DNA of 64,000 nucleotides from an uncultured Lachnospiraceae bacterium (GTDB lineage: Bacteria; Bacillota; Clostridia; Lachnospirales; Lachnospiraceae). The DNA lies in contig CAJTTZ010000001.1 in NCBI GenBank assembly GCA_910579505.1, positions 372,001 through 436,000 on the forward strand, given 5' to 3'. The stretch's first letter is position 1. The number at the start of each line of letters is the position of its first letter. The notes beneath the pieces were generated by a model. That model was not told the origin of the DNA. It saw only the letters and a list, made by a program, of their open reading frames with translations, and did not search any database. The position numbers were made by a program, and so were the translations under genes. Of this stretch, positions 9,327 through 18,319 are shown piece by piece.

Positions 9327-10718
9327 TCATGCCTGCGCTTCCTCCGTATTCTTCTTTGCGGACACCGCCTGTATCATATGATCCTTCACTTCCATAATGC
9401 GGAACGTATAACCGCCGTACACAAATTCGAAGTCCTCTCCCTCTTCGGGAATGTGTTCCAGCCTCGAGATCACAAAACCGTTCACCGTGTCAAAAGGTTC
9501 ATCCTCAAAGGAAACCTGCAGTTTTTCCTCAAGCTCCTCTAGCGGCATCATGCCCTGAATCACATAATGGTCTGTTCCGCTCTCCCTGATGTAGGTCGCG
9601 TCCTCGTCATATTCGTCCTGGATATTGCCGACAATCTCCTCCAGAATATCTTCCAGGGCCACCAGTCCTGCCGTCTGACCATACTCGTCAATGACAATGA
9701 CCATCTGTATCTTCTCTTTCTGCATCACCTGAAAGAGATCGTTAATCTTGCGTTTCTCCGTGATAAAACGCGGTTCGCGCAAAAGCCCCTTGATCTTTCC
9801 AATGGGACGGTTACGCATCTTTTCATTCATCTGCATCCGCATCACATCCTTCAAATGCAGTATGCCGATGATATGGTCTATGGTCTCATCGTAGACGGGG
9901 AAACGGCTGTTGTGCGCCTCCACGATAAATGCCGCCGCCTCCTGCAGCGTCATAGTACAGTCTATGGCAATCAGATTATTGCGGTTGATCATAATATCCT
10001 TGGCTTCCTTATCGCCATACTCAAAGATATTTGTGATCATCTCCGCCTCGCTGGCATGCAGGATTCCCTGCTCATGCCCAACGCTCACCATGGAGAGAAT
10101 CTCTTCCTCCGTCACATCCTCGTGATCGTCGGCGTCCCGCACGCCAAACAGATGCAGCACCGTCTTCGACGTGACAAAGATCAGACTGCTGAAAGGGGAT
10201 ACGATCCGCACATAGTAATAAAAAGGCGTAACCAGCGCGTGAAGCCATTTATCCGGGTGCTTCGCCGCCGCTTTCTTCGGCACCATGACGCCGATTGTCA
10301 TAATTATGTACAGCAGAAAAACCGTCACAATAACCGGAACCGCAATCGCCAGCGCATGCATCTGCCATCCGGCAAGCGCCCCAAATCGGACACGCACCTG
10401 ATCCGATACCAGAAAGGAAAAATAGTTATTCAGCCGGTACAGAATAAATGCGCCAAGCAGTAAATTGATGGTCACCACGCCAAGCTGCGTAGCCGTGGCA
10501 TAAGCCGCATGCTGTTCCATCATATAACAAAGCCTGGCCTGTTTCTTTTTCTGTTTAGCCGTCTGCTCTGCGGGCTCCTCCCCGCCTGTGCCGCTGTCCT
10601 CTTTCTCTGTTCCCCTGCGGTTCTGCATCGCCGTGCTGAAGCCGTAAAAAGCCATCTCCAGAATTAGCATAAACACGAACCACAGGATGCTGTTACTGCC
10701 CGAGCCTCCGTCTTCCAT
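9327..10718 (-). CDS. CNNM/CorC-family membrane protein with CBS pair
   Basis: About 463 residues. An N-terminal DUF21/CNNM membrane domain has about four helices within residues 1-170. A CBS pair follows (with IMINRNNLIAID and the EYGQTAGLVALEDI segment), then a C-terminal CorC_HlyC domain ending near FRIMEVKDHMI. Such proteins are annotated as hemolysin-like or as Mg/Co transporters or regulators at the plasma membrane; substrate is not shown by sequence. The ATG at 10718 is chosen over one at 10793: the extra 25 residues are hydrophilic and unlike the family. AGGAGGAG lies 13-15 bases upstream, a long but plausible spacing. Confidence 0.92.
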   Translation of the reverse strand: MEDGGSGSNSILWFVFMLILEMAFYGFSTAMQNRRGTEKEDSGTGGEEPAEQTAKQKKKQARLCYMMEQHAAYATATQLGVVTINLLLGAFILYRLNNYFSFLVSDQVRVRFGALAGWQMHALAIAVPVIVTVFLLYIIMTIGVMVPKKAAAKHPDKWLHALVTPFYYYVRIVSPFSSLIFVTSKTVLHLFGVRDADDHEDVTEEEILSMVSVGHEQGILHASEAEMITNIFEYGDKEAKDIMINRNNLIAIDCTMTLQEAAAFIVEAHNSRFPVYDETIDHIIGILHLKDVMRMQMNEKMRNRPIGKIKGLLREPRFITEKRKINDLFQVMQKEKIQMVIVIDEYGQTAGLVALEDILEEIVGNIQDEYDEDATYIRESGTDHYVIQGMMPLEELEEKLQVSFEDEPFDTVNGFVISRLEHIPEEGEDFEFVYGGYTFRIMEVKDHMIQAVSAKKNTEEAQA

Positions 10719-10857
10719 AGTGTCTATTTGTCTCCTCCTATTGGTAGATGATATATGGATTGCCAAACCGCCTTGCAGCGTGCGCAATCTCATTGGTCAT
10801 AACTTTTCGACCTTGTTATCATATCAATTATTATCCTGTGTGTCAAATCGTCTTATC

Positions 10858-11199
10858 CTATGTACCAAGCTCCAGACTGATCATCAGGCCCTCGTTCACC
10901 GCCCGCATGATATCCGAATCCAAATGGCAGACTCTGTCCTTCAGGCGCTGCTTATCTATGGTGCGCAGCTGCTCCAAAAGAATCACGGAATCCTTCACCA
11001 TATCATATTTCCCCGCACTCAATTCTATGTGGGTGGGAAGCTTCGCCTTGTTCATCTTTGATGTGATCGCCGCGCAGATCACCGTCGGGCTGTGCCGGTT
11101 TCCCACGTCGTTCTGTATGATAAGTACCGGGCGCACACCGCCCTGCTCGGATCCCACTACCGGGCGCAGGTCCGCATAATAAATATCTCCTCTTCTCAT
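10858..11199 (-). CDS. MazF/PemK-family endoribonuclease toxin
   Basis: A 113-residue protein beginning MRRGDIYYADLRPVVGSEQGGVRPVLIIQND, the classic start of MazF/NdoA (EndoA), a ribonuclease that cuts mRNA at short motifs. The RPVLIIQND and TSKMNKAKLPTHI segments carry the usual active-site arginine and threonine/serine region. The start at 11199 is supported by AAGGAAG nine bases upstream. It follows alr directly, as in Bacillus, but the 106-bp gap has no room for an antitoxin gene such as ndoAI, and none lies downstream. It is therefore a solitary toxin gene here, or its antitoxin is elsewhere. Confidence 0.92.
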   Translation of the reverse strand: MRRGDIYYADLRPVVGSEQGGVRPVLIIQNDVGNRHSPTVICAAITSKMNKAKLPTHIELSAGKYDMVKDSVILLEQLRTIDKQRLKDRVCHLDSDIMRAVNEGLMISLELGT

Positions 11200-11305
11200 T
11201 ACCTTACACTTCCTTTGACTTTTCGATACTCTCACTGTTTTCCTGTTACCAGCAATAGTATTGCCGTCTTTTTCGGTCGTATACAGGATAATGATGCGTT
11301 TTCAC

Positions 11306-12496
11306 TTACGCTTTCTGCAGGCCTTCCCCATAATTGTCCTCCGTAGAGACAATGTCCCCATCCTTCAGATAAACTCGGGGAATCCTTTTCCCGAGACAGC
11401 AGGCCAGTTCATAATTAAACCGGCCCGAGAGCTCTCCCAGCTCCTCCATGGTGATTTCATCCCCGCCGTCCGCGCCGATCAGCGTTACCTCGTCGCCTTC
11501 CGCCGCACCGGGAATATCCGACACATCCACCATAAACTGGTCCATGCACACTCTTCCAAGAATAGGCGCGCGCTTTCCCCGTACCAGCACACAGCCTCTG
11601 CCCGAAAGCCCCCTGGGATAGCCGTCCCCATACCCGACGGGCACAGTGGCAATCCGCATCCGCTCCTTCGCCACAAAAGTTCCCCCGTAGCTGACAGGCG
11701 TTCCCGCCTCGATCTCCTTCACATAAACCAAACAGCTCTTCAGGGAAAGAACTGGGCAAAGCGAAAGAATGTCCTTTGTCACTTCCCCGGAAGGAGACAG
11801 ACCGTACAGCGTAATGCCCGCGCGGACAAGTGAAAGATTCGCCTGCGGCATGGTGAGAATCCCTGCGCTGTTGGAACAGTGTTTGAGCAAAATCTTTTTC
11901 CCCATACGGCGCTCCGCCGCCTCCACAAACTCGGTAAACCTTGTAAGCTGGGCAAGCGCCGCCGACTGATCCGTCTCGTCCGCCCTTGCAAAATGGGTAA
12001 ATATCCCCTCCACTTCAATATTTGTAAGGCCGGAAAGCCATTCCATAAACGCAAGCCCCTCTTCATCCGGCCTGATGCCGATGCGCGACATGCCTGTGTC
12101 AACCTTTACATGCACGGCGGCTCTCCTTCCCATCCTGCCGGCGCAGGCGTCAAGCGCCTCCAGCGCATCTTTCCTGAAAACGGCGGGACGGATCTCCCCC
12201 AGGATCAGATTCTCAAAGCTGTAAGGAAAGGTATATCCCAAAACCAGTATCGGCTTGGAAAGCCCTGCCCGCCGCAGGATAAAAGCTTCCTCCGCCGTGG
12301 CAGTGGCATAGCCGTACACGTAGGGGAGCTTTTCCAGCTCCCTGCCGATTTGTACGGCGCCGTGGCCATATCCGTCAGCCTTAATCACACCGATCATCTT
12401 TGTCTGCGGCGAGACCGCCTCGTGCATCCGCTCCATATTTTCCAAGACTGCGGAAAGGTCTACCGCCGCATATGCCCTCTGATAGTTCTCTAACAT
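11306..12496 (-). CDS. alr: Alanine racemase
   Basis: A 396-residue fold-type III PLP enzyme that interconverts L- and D-alanine for peptidoglycan. The PLP lysine is in the VIKADGYGHGA motif near residue 39, and the catalytic tyrosine region is VSYGGTF with PVGYGDGYPRG following. The ATG at 12496 is preceded by AGGGGGAA. It lies upstream of mazF. Its placement between a coiled-coil protein gene and mazF suggests one transcript starting at rex or just after it. No regulatory element was seen. Confidence 0.96.
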   Translation of the reverse strand: MLENYQRAYAAVDLSAVLENMERMHEAVSPQTKMIGVIKADGYGHGAVQIGRELEKLPYVYGYATATAEEAFILRRAGLSKPILVLGYTFPYSFENLILGEIRPAVFRKDALEALDACAGRMGRRAAVHVKVDTGMSRIGIRPDEEGLAFMEWLSGLTNIEVEGIFTHFARADETDQSAALAQLTRFTEFVEAAERRMGKKILLKHCSNSAGILTMPQANLSLVRAGITLYGLSPSGEVTKDILSLCPVLSLKSCLVYVKEIEAGTPVSYGGTFVAKERMRIATVPVGYGDGYPRGLSGRGCVLVRGKRAPILGRVCMDQFMVDVSDIPGAAEGDEVTLIGADGGDEITMEELGELSGRFNYELACCLGKRIPRVYLKDGDIVSTEDNYGEGLQKA

Positions 12497-12586
12497 AGTT
12501 CCCCCTGTACGCGGATTCGCAAACCCGCCCCTGCGATTATTATATTCACATCCGTCAAAAACGCCAAAGCCCTGAGACTTCGGCGT

Positions 12587-13339
12587 CTATGTATTCTTGT
12601 TTTCGGGCTCTGTGCCCTTCTCCGGCTGCCCTGCCTGTTGTGCTTTTTCCTGCTCTCCCGGCTGTTTTTCCTGGCCCTCCGCCTGCTTTTCCTGGCCTGC
12701 CGCCTGCGCGCCAGTCTCCTTCCTGCGGTATTTTTCCTCCGGGTCATACTGCATATCAAAAAGCTCGATCACCTCCGCGCCGAAAATATCGTGCATATAC
12801 GCGTAAAGCCTGTTGATGACCGCTTCCTTTTCCTGCTTGCGCACCACCTTTTTTTTGAGTTCCCGCCTGATGCCGCCGATCCACTCCTCTATCTCCGAAA
12901 GCTCTTTCGTATTCTGCTGCAGCTTCCTGTAGCACACATCCATCGTAATCAGCATGAGCTGGTTGTTCAGCTGGTTGATCTGTCTGGGCAGTTCTACCAG
13001 TTCCTCCTCATATTCGTCCATCTTTTCATTGCACTCTTCTATGAGACGCTTATGGTCCGCCATCTCCTTATCCTGCTTTTTGGTCGGATGCTCTCCCATC
13101 GCATCGGCCAGGATCACGACCTCGTCCATCAGCTTTTTCTTCAGCTTTTTCAGTTCTTTTGTTTCCGAATTTAACTTTGCCTGACGCTTTAACATGTCAT
13201 TTAAGTTCTTTTCCATCCCCTTTAACTCAGGGGTAAATTCTGACTGTGTAAAGAGCCTGTGCCACTTATTGTCAAGCGTCAAAATGGGAATTTTCTTCCC
13301 GACCAGCGCTGATTTAAATACGTCATCCGATTTGGACAT
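12587..13339 (-). CDS. Coiled-coil protein of unknown function
   Basis: A 250-residue soluble protein. Residues about 40-195 are rich in Lys/Glu with heptad-like Leu/Ile/Met spacing (for example LKKLKKKLMDEVV), predicting long coiled coils. The tail from about residue 212 is a low-complexity Gln/Glu/Gly/Lys repeat built on QEKQ(A/P)GEQ-like units. The ATG at 13339 has AAGGTG eight bases upstream and is preferred to a GTG three codons earlier. It lies between rex and alr. No catalytic motif is seen. The sequence resembles conserved hypothetical proteins of Lachnospiraceae. Confidence 0.8.
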   Translation of the reverse strand: MSKSDDVFKSALVGKKIPILTLDNKWHRLFTQSEFTPELKGMEKNLNDMLKRQAKLNSETKELKKLKKKLMDEVVILADAMGEHPTKKQDKEMADHKRLIEECNEKMDEYEEELVELPRQINQLNNQLMLITMDVCYRKLQQNTKELSEIEEWIGGIRRELKKKVVRKQEKEAVINRLYAYMHDIFGAEVIELFDMQYDPEEKYRRKETGAQAAGQEKQAEGQEKQPGEQEKAQQAGQPEKGTEPENKNT

Positions 13340-13380
13340 TGCTACCACACCTTTCTGACTGTAACGTTATGTGCAACAGT

Positions 13381-14031
13381 TCAGCCTTCGTTATATGTCC
13401 CTTCCCCCGCCGAGGAAAGATTATAAGACAGCTTCATAAGGCTGTCGGACAGATGTACGTTCTCCACCTGAATATGACTGGGAAGACGCAGATCCACGTG
13501 GGCAAAATTCCAAATACCCCGGATCCCGCAGTCGGCAAGCTGCTTGGCCACTTCCACCGCGGAGGTTTTTGGTATGGTAAGCACCGCGATGTCAATCTGA
13601 TTTTCCCGGATAAAACCGGGCATCTCCGCCATCGGACGCACCGTGATGCCGTGAATCTCTTTTCCGCACACACCCGGGTCATGATCGAATATGCCCCGGA
13701 ACAGAAAGCCGCGCCGCTCAAAATTCGTGTAGTTAACAAGCGCCTGTCCCAAATTGCCGGCGCCCACTATAATCAGCCGGTGTTCCCTGTTTAAACCAAG
13801 TATTTTCCCGATCTCGTCATAGAGAAAGCCGACATTATAGCCGTATCCCTGCTGTCCGAAACCGCCGAAGGTATTTAAATCCTGTCTGATCTGCGAAGCC
13901 GTCACCTGCATAATATCGGAAAGTTCCTGAGAGGAAACGCGCTCGATTCCCTCATCCCGAAGCTCCCCCAGATAACGCAGATATCTTGGCAGACGGCTGA
14001 CAACAGCCTGTGAAATTTCTTTTTCTTCCAC
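13381..14031 (-). CDS. rex: Redox-sensing transcriptional repressor Rex
   Basis: A 216-residue NAD(H)-responsive repressor. An N-terminal winged helix (SQAVVSRLPRYLRYLGELRDEG, then QIRQDLNTFGGFGQQGYGYNV) is followed by a Rossmann domain with VGAGNLGQAL and a C-terminal helix. Rex blocks fermentation and hydrogen genes when NADH is low. Translation starts at a GTG (14031), with GGAGGG seven bases upstream. A Rex-box-like palindrome lies 41 bp before the start, suggesting autoregulation. Confidence 0.96.
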   Translation of the reverse strand: MEEKEISQAVVSRLPRYLRYLGELRDEGIERVSSQELSDIMQVTASQIRQDLNTFGGFGQQGYGYNVGFLYDEIGKILGLNREHRLIIVGAGNLGQALVNYTNFERRGFLFRGIFDHDPGVCGKEIHGITVRPMAEMPGFIRENQIDIAVLTIPKTSAVEVAKQLADCGIRGIWNFAHVDLRLPSHIQVENVHLSDSLMKLSYNLSSAGEGTYNEG

Positions 14032-14071
14032 AACCGTACCCTCCGTTAAATTCTTCTTTCATCTTACGCTT

Positions 14072-14089
14072 ATGTTAATTTTTTGTCAA
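14072..14089. promoter_or_regulatory. rex: Candidate Rex operator
   Basis: The 18-bp sequence ATGTTAATTTTTTGTCAA matches the known clostridial Rex box (TTGTTAA-N4-TTAACAA) at all but three specified positions. It sits 41 bp upstream of rex and 53 bp before the divergent ABC-F promoter. This supports NADH/NAD-controlled autoregulation of rex. It is a match by eye only. Confidence 0.5.
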
Positions 14090-14141
14090 TTCAGAACTGG
14101 TTAGAGATTTTACCGTCCCAATGCAAAATTCGCTTAGAAGA

Positions 14142-14170
14142 TTGACACACGCCGCCCCGGTCTGTAAACT
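14142..14170 (+). promoter_or_regulatory. Sigma-A promoter of the ABC-F gene
   Basis: A perfect -35 TTGACA (14142-14147) is followed after 17 bp by TAAACT (14165-14170). It lies about 40 bp before the ABC-F start at 14212. Confidence 0.55.
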
Positions 14171-14211
14171 GGACATTGTATGTAATTAAGAAAGGCCAAG
14201 GTAAAAGTAAG

Positions 14212-16158
14212 ATGATTTTATCCGTCAGCAACATCCATAAATCCTTTAACGAAGTTCCCGTACTGAAAAACGTATCGTTCCATATAGAAGACAATGAAAA
14301 GGCGGCTATCGTAGGCATAAACGGCGCCGGAAAAACCACGCTGCTTCGTATCATTATGGGAGAACTGCCCACGGACGAAGGACTTGTAACCTTTGCAAAG
14401 GACAAAACCGTCGGCTACCTCTCCCAGCACGAAGCCGTATCCGGGGAAAACACGATCTATGAGGAACTGCTCCTGGTCAAACAGGAAATCCTCGATATGG
14501 AACAGCAGATGCATACGATTGAACTGCAGATGAAGACGGCGACAGGCGACCTTCTTTCCAGACTGATGAACAGCTACGCGACGCTGACCCACGCTTACGA
14601 ATCCGCCAACGGTTACGCCTATAAGAGCGAGCTTGTGGGCGTGTTAAAGGGGCTTGGCTTTGCGGAAGAAGAATTTAACAAATCCGTCTCCACTCTGTCC
14701 GGCGGGCAGAAAACCCGGGTCGCGCTCGGGAAACTCCTTCTCCTTAAGCCGAACCTGATTATTCTGGATGAGCCGACTAACCATCTGGACCTGCAGTCCA
14801 TTGCATGGCTGGAAACCTATCTGCTCAACTACAAAGGCGCGGTGATTATCGTCTCCCATGACCGCTACTTCCTTGACCGTATCGCAAGTAAAGTCATTGA
14901 ACTGGACAATACGAACGCAACCGTATTTTCCGGCAATTACTCCACATACGCCGCCGAAAAGGAAATGCTTCGCGCCGCCGCCTACAACGCGTACATGAAA
15001 CAGCAGCAGGATATCAGACATCAGGAGGCGGTGATTGAAAAGCTGAAATCCTTTAACAGGGAAAAATCCATCAAGCGCGCGGAGAGCCGCGAGAAGATGC
15101 TGCAAAAGATAGAAGTTCTCGAAAAGCCCGTGGAAATCCGGGCGGACATGCATTTGACACTCGAGCCGAAATTCCCGAGCGGCAACGATGTGCTGCAGGT
15201 GGAGGGACTGTCCAAGGCTTTCGGTCCGCTCTCCCTCTTCGACGACCTGTCCTTTTCGTTAAAAAAGGGCGAGCACGTGGCAGTGATCGGCGACAACGGC
15301 ACGGGAAAAACGACCATCCTGAAGATCATCAACGAGCTTTTGCCCCCTGACCGCGGAACCATCCGTCTGGGTACAAACGTGGCAATCGGCTACTACGACC
15401 AGGAGCACCATGTGCTCCACCCCGAGAAGACACTGTTTCAGGAAATTTCGGACGACTATCCGTCGTTAACCAACACGGAGATCCGAAATACGCTGGCCGC
15501 CTTCCTCTTTACCGGGGAGGACGTCTTTAAGACCATAAAAACATTAAGCGGCGGTGAGCGGGGCAGGCTTTCCCTTGCAAAGCTGATGCTCTCCGAGGCC
15601 AACTTCCTGATTCTCGACGAGCCGACCAACCATCTGGACATTATGTCCAAGGAGATTCTGGAGGACGCTTTGTGCGGTTACACGGGAACTGTGCTCTACG
15701 TCTCCCATGACCGCTATTTCATCAACAGGACCGCCCATCGTATTCTCGATTTAAACCGCCGGACGCTGACCAATTATCTTGGCAACTACGATTATTATCT
15801 GGAAAAGAGGGAAGAGCAGCTCGCCAAAATCGACGCTTCCCTTGCGGGTTCCCAGACGGGAAAATCCACTGCCGCCCAAAATGGAACAAGTGATGCGCCA
15901 TCCGGGGCAAAACAGGACTGGAAGGCAAAGAAGGAACAGCAGGCGGCGCAGCGCAAACGGGAAAACAACCTGAAAAAATGTGAGGAACGGATCGAGGCGC
16001 TTGAAACACGCAATGAGGAAATTGACACCCTTATGGCTTCGCCGGAGGTCTGTACGGATGTGGCAAGGCTGCAGGAGTTAAACCGGGAGAAGGAGGGAAA
16101 TGAAGCGGAACTTTCAGAGTTGTATGAGAAGTGGGAGGCGTTGTCGCTGGAGGGATAA
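14212..16158 (+). CDS. ABC-F family ATP-binding protein
   Basis: A 648-residue soluble protein with two ABC domains and no membrane segment. The Walker A motifs are GINGAGKTT and GDNGTGKTT; the signatures are LSGGQKTR and LSGGERGR, each followed by an LDEPTNHLD Walker B. A linker lies between the domains, and the C-terminus from about residue 545 is a charged coiled coil (KKCEERIEALETRNEEID). ABC-F proteins act on the ribosome, regulating translation or protecting against antibiotics; the layout suits the YdiF/Uup-like housekeeping group more than a known resistance type. The ATG at 14212 follows AAGGCCAAGG. It is the only plus-strand gene in the first 41 kb. Confidence 0.92.
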   Translation: MILSVSNIHKSFNEVPVLKNVSFHIEDNEKAAIVGINGAGKTTLLRIIMGELPTDEGLVTFAKDKTVGYLSQHEAVSGENTIYEELLLVKQEILDMEQQMHTIELQMKTATGDLLSRLMNSYATLTHAYESANGYAYKSELVGVLKGLGFAEEEFNKSVSTLSGGQKTRVALGKLLLLKPNLIILDEPTNHLDLQSIAWLETYLLNYKGAVIIVSHDRYFLDRIASKVIELDNTNATVFSGNYSTYAAEKEMLRAAAYNAYMKQQQDIRHQEAVIEKLKSFNREKSIKRAESREKMLQKIEVLEKPVEIRADMHLTLEPKFPSGNDVLQVEGLSKAFGPLSLFDDLSFSLKKGEHVAVIGDNGTGKTTILKIINELLPPDRGTIRLGTNVAIGYYDQEHHVLHPEKTLFQEISDDYPSLTNTEIRNTLAAFLFTGEDVFKTIKTLSGGERGRLSLAKLMLSEANFLILDEPTNHLDIMSKEILEDALCGYTGTVLYVSHDRYFINRTAHRILDLNRRTLTNYLGNYDYYLEKREEQLAKIDASLAGSQTGKSTAAQNGTSDAPSGAKQDWKAKKEQQAAQRKRENNLKKCEERIEALETRNEEIDTLMASPEVCTDVARLQELNREKEGNEAELSELYEKWEALSLEG

Positions 16159-16181
16159 ATATAAGGTAAGGGTATTGGGAA

Positions 16182-16221
16182 ACGGGAAGCTGTGCAGATT
16201 CATTCGCGCACAGCTTCCCGT
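16182..16221. terminator. Bidirectional terminator between the ABC-F gene and icd
   Basis: ACGGGAAGCTGTGC (16182-16195) pairs perfectly with GCACAGCTTCCCGT (16208-16221). On the plus strand it is followed by a T-rich run. It separates two convergent genes and can serve both. Confidence 0.7.
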
Positions 16222-16236
16222 CAGCTTTTATATTTC

Positions 16237-17442
16237 TTATAACGCTTCAAAAGTCCTTCTGATTTCTTTGATGAAATCCTCGGTGTTTAATACTTTGACA
16301 TCCTCTAAGGATGTAATCAGCGCGAGGTCTTTTGTCATCCTGCCGCTTTCGATGGTGGTAAGGATCGCTCTTTCCAATTTATCGGCAAAAGACATGAGCT
16401 CTTTATTTCCATCCAGTTCGCCGCGCTTCCTAAGGGCGCCTGTCCATGCGAAGATGGTCGCCACGGAATTGGTGGAGGTCTCCTCTCCCGCCAAGTGTTT
16501 GTAATAGTGTCTCTGCACCGTGCCGTGAGCCGCTTCATACTCGTAAACGCCGTCGGGTGATACGAGGACGGAAGTCATCATGGCGAGGGAACCGAAGGCG
16601 GAGGACACCATATCGCTCATCACGTCGCCGTCATAATTCTTACATGCCCAGATAAAACCGCCCTTTGCCTTCATCACGCGCGCTACCGCATCATCAATCA
16701 GCGTGTAGAAATACACAATGCCCGCGCTCTCAAACTTCTCCTTATATTCTGCGTCGTAAATCTCCTGAAAGATATCCTTGAAATTATGGTCATATTTTTT
16801 GGAAATCGTATCTTTCGTGGCAAACCATAGATCCTGCTTTATATCCAGCGCATAGTTAAAGCATGCCCTCGCAAAACTGGCAATGGACTTGTCGGTGTTG
16901 TGAATACCCTGTAAAATGCCGGGACCGTCAAACTCGTGGATGGTTTCCCTAATCTCTGTGCCGTCCGCGGCAGTAAATACAAGCTCCGCCTTCCCCGCGC
17001 CCGGAACCTTGATCTCTGTGTTTTTATAGACATCCCCGTAAGCATGTCTAGCCAGCGTGATTGGCTTTTCCCAGTTCTTCACACAGGGTTCGATGCCCTT
17101 CACGATAATCGGCGCGCGGAACACAGTGCCGTCGAGCGCCGCCCGGATCGTGCCGTTTGGACTCTTCCACATTTCTTTCAGATTGTACTCCGTCATCCTT
17201 GCCGCATTGGGAGTGATCGTCGCGCACTTAACCGCCACCCCGTATTTCTTCGTGGCCTCCGCAGAGTCTATCGTAACCTGGTCGTCAGTCTCGTTGCGGT
17301 GCTCCAGACCCAGGTCATAGTATTTTGTCTTAAGGTCAATGTAAGGCAGCAACAGCTCGTCCTTGACCATTCTCCAGATAATTCTCGTCATCTCGTCCCC
17401 GTCCATCTCCACCAGGGGCGTCGTCATCTTGATTTTTTCCAT
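16237..17442 (-). CDS. icd: NADP-dependent isocitrate dehydrogenase
   Basis: A 401-residue cytoplasmic enzyme that oxidises isocitrate to 2-oxoglutarate. The N-terminus (TTPLVEMDGDEMTRIIW) and length fit the eukaryote-like homodimeric NADP-IDH type found in several Clostridia, rather than the E. coli Icd type. Substrate-binding segments such as SPNGTIRAALDGTVFRAPI and the YEAAHGTV segment near the cofactor site are present. It follows the GntR regulator by 20 bp, probably in one operon controlled by that regulator. No other TCA-cycle gene lies nearby, so it probably supplies 2-oxoglutarate for glutamate. Confidence 0.96.
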   Translation of the reverse strand: MEKIKMTTPLVEMDGDEMTRIIWRMVKDELLLPYIDLKTKYYDLGLEHRNETDDQVTIDSAEATKKYGVAVKCATITPNAARMTEYNLKEMWKSPNGTIRAALDGTVFRAPIIVKGIEPCVKNWEKPITLARHAYGDVYKNTEIKVPGAGKAELVFTAADGTEIRETIHEFDGPGILQGIHNTDKSIASFARACFNYALDIKQDLWFATKDTISKKYDHNFKDIFQEIYDAEYKEKFESAGIVYFYTLIDDAVARVMKAKGGFIWACKNYDGDVMSDMVSSAFGSLAMMTSVLVSPDGVYEYEAAHGTVQRHYYKHLAGEETSTNSVATIFAWTGALRKRGELDGNKELMSFADKLERAILTTIESGRMTKDLALITSLEDVKVLNTEDFIKEIRRTFEAL

Positions 17443-17462
17443 AAAATTTTGTCACCTTTCCC

Positions 17463-18179
17463 TTATTTATTTTCTTCCGTGGTTTCGTCCGTGTTTTCCC
17501 CGTAAATTTCTTTCAGGCCGTTTTTCACCATATTGTCATAGGCGTTAATCATATGCTGGTTCGCCAGTTTCTCCGCCAATTCCGCGTCACCCGCCTTGAT
17601 TGCCTCCATAATCTGCCTGTGCTCGTCGTTGGAGGCTCGTCCTCTCGTATTGGTGGCAAGCGTCTTCTGCCTGACGCGGAGCACATAACGGTGAAAATCC
17701 TTGAGTGTATGCTCCAGAAGCTTGGAATCGCACGCTTCATAGAGAATATCGTGAAAACGGTTATCCAATTCCGCAATCTGGTCCAGATGCCCTTTCTCCT
17801 CGTGGAAATCAGCGAGATAGATGTTCTCCTCCATCTCCTCCATCTGTTCTTTCGATATCTTCTCCGTGGCCAGACGCGCGCACAGCCCCTCCAACAGGGA
17901 GCGGATCATATAGATGTCCTTCACATCCTTGGCTGTAATTCCCGTCACATAAGCGCCCTTATTGGGGACAATCCGAATCAGCCCTTCCAGTTCAAGCTGT
18001 CTGAACGCCTCCCTGACCGGGGTGCGGCTCACGCCGAGTTCCTCTCCGATTGCCACTTCCTTTAATTCCTCGTGCTCCTTGTACTTGCCGCTTAAGATAT
18101 CCTCCCGAAGCTTCTGGAACACACGCCCGCGCAGAGAATACTTGTCGTTCGCATCATACTTCTTATCATAGTTCGTCAT
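17463..18179 (-). CDS. GntR-family regulator, FadR subfamily (FCD domain)
   Basis: About 238 residues. An N-terminal winged helix carries GEELGVSRTPVREAFRQLELEGLIRIVPNKGAYV, followed by an all-helical FCD ligand domain whose metal/ligand residues lie around LDNRFHDILYEAC and the C-terminal SNDEHRQIMEAI. It probably binds an organic acid. The start is the ATG at 18179 with GTGAGG six bases before it; a GTG four codons earlier is possible. It lies 20 bp upstream of icd. Its own promoter holds a perfect palindrome (ATTGTATACAAT) over the -10, a typical FadR-type operator, so autorepression is likely. Confidence 0.93.
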   Translation of the reverse strand: MTNYDKKYDANDKYSLRGRVFQKLREDILSGKYKEHEELKEVAIGEELGVSRTPVREAFRQLELEGLIRIVPNKGAYVTGITAKDVKDIYMIRSLLEGLCARLATEKISKEQMEEMEENIYLADFHEEKGHLDQIAELDNRFHDILYEACDSKLLEHTLKDFHRYVLRVRQKTLATNTRGRASNDEHRQIMEAIKAGDAELAEKLANQHMINAYDNMVKNGLKEIYGENTDETTEENK

Positions 18180-18290
18180 TTCATTCCTCACTTCTACACC
18201 GCTCTATTTTCTTTTGCCCTGACGATGTATAAACGAGACCGTGCATCCTGTTAAAGATACACAACTCCCGTTTTCCTTTCACCTCGTATA

Positions 18291-18319
18291 ATTGTATACA
18301 ATATACTTTGCTCTGTCAA
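18291..18319 (-). promoter_or_regulatory. Promoter of the GntR-icd operon with overlapping operator
   Basis: On the minus strand TTGACA (18319-18314) and TACAAT (18296-18291) are 17 bp apart. The perfect palindrome ATTGTATACAAT (18291-18302) covers the -10. Its form (TTGTATACAA) matches operators of FCD-type GntR repressors. The promoter overlaps the last codons of the protease gene. Confidence 0.6.
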
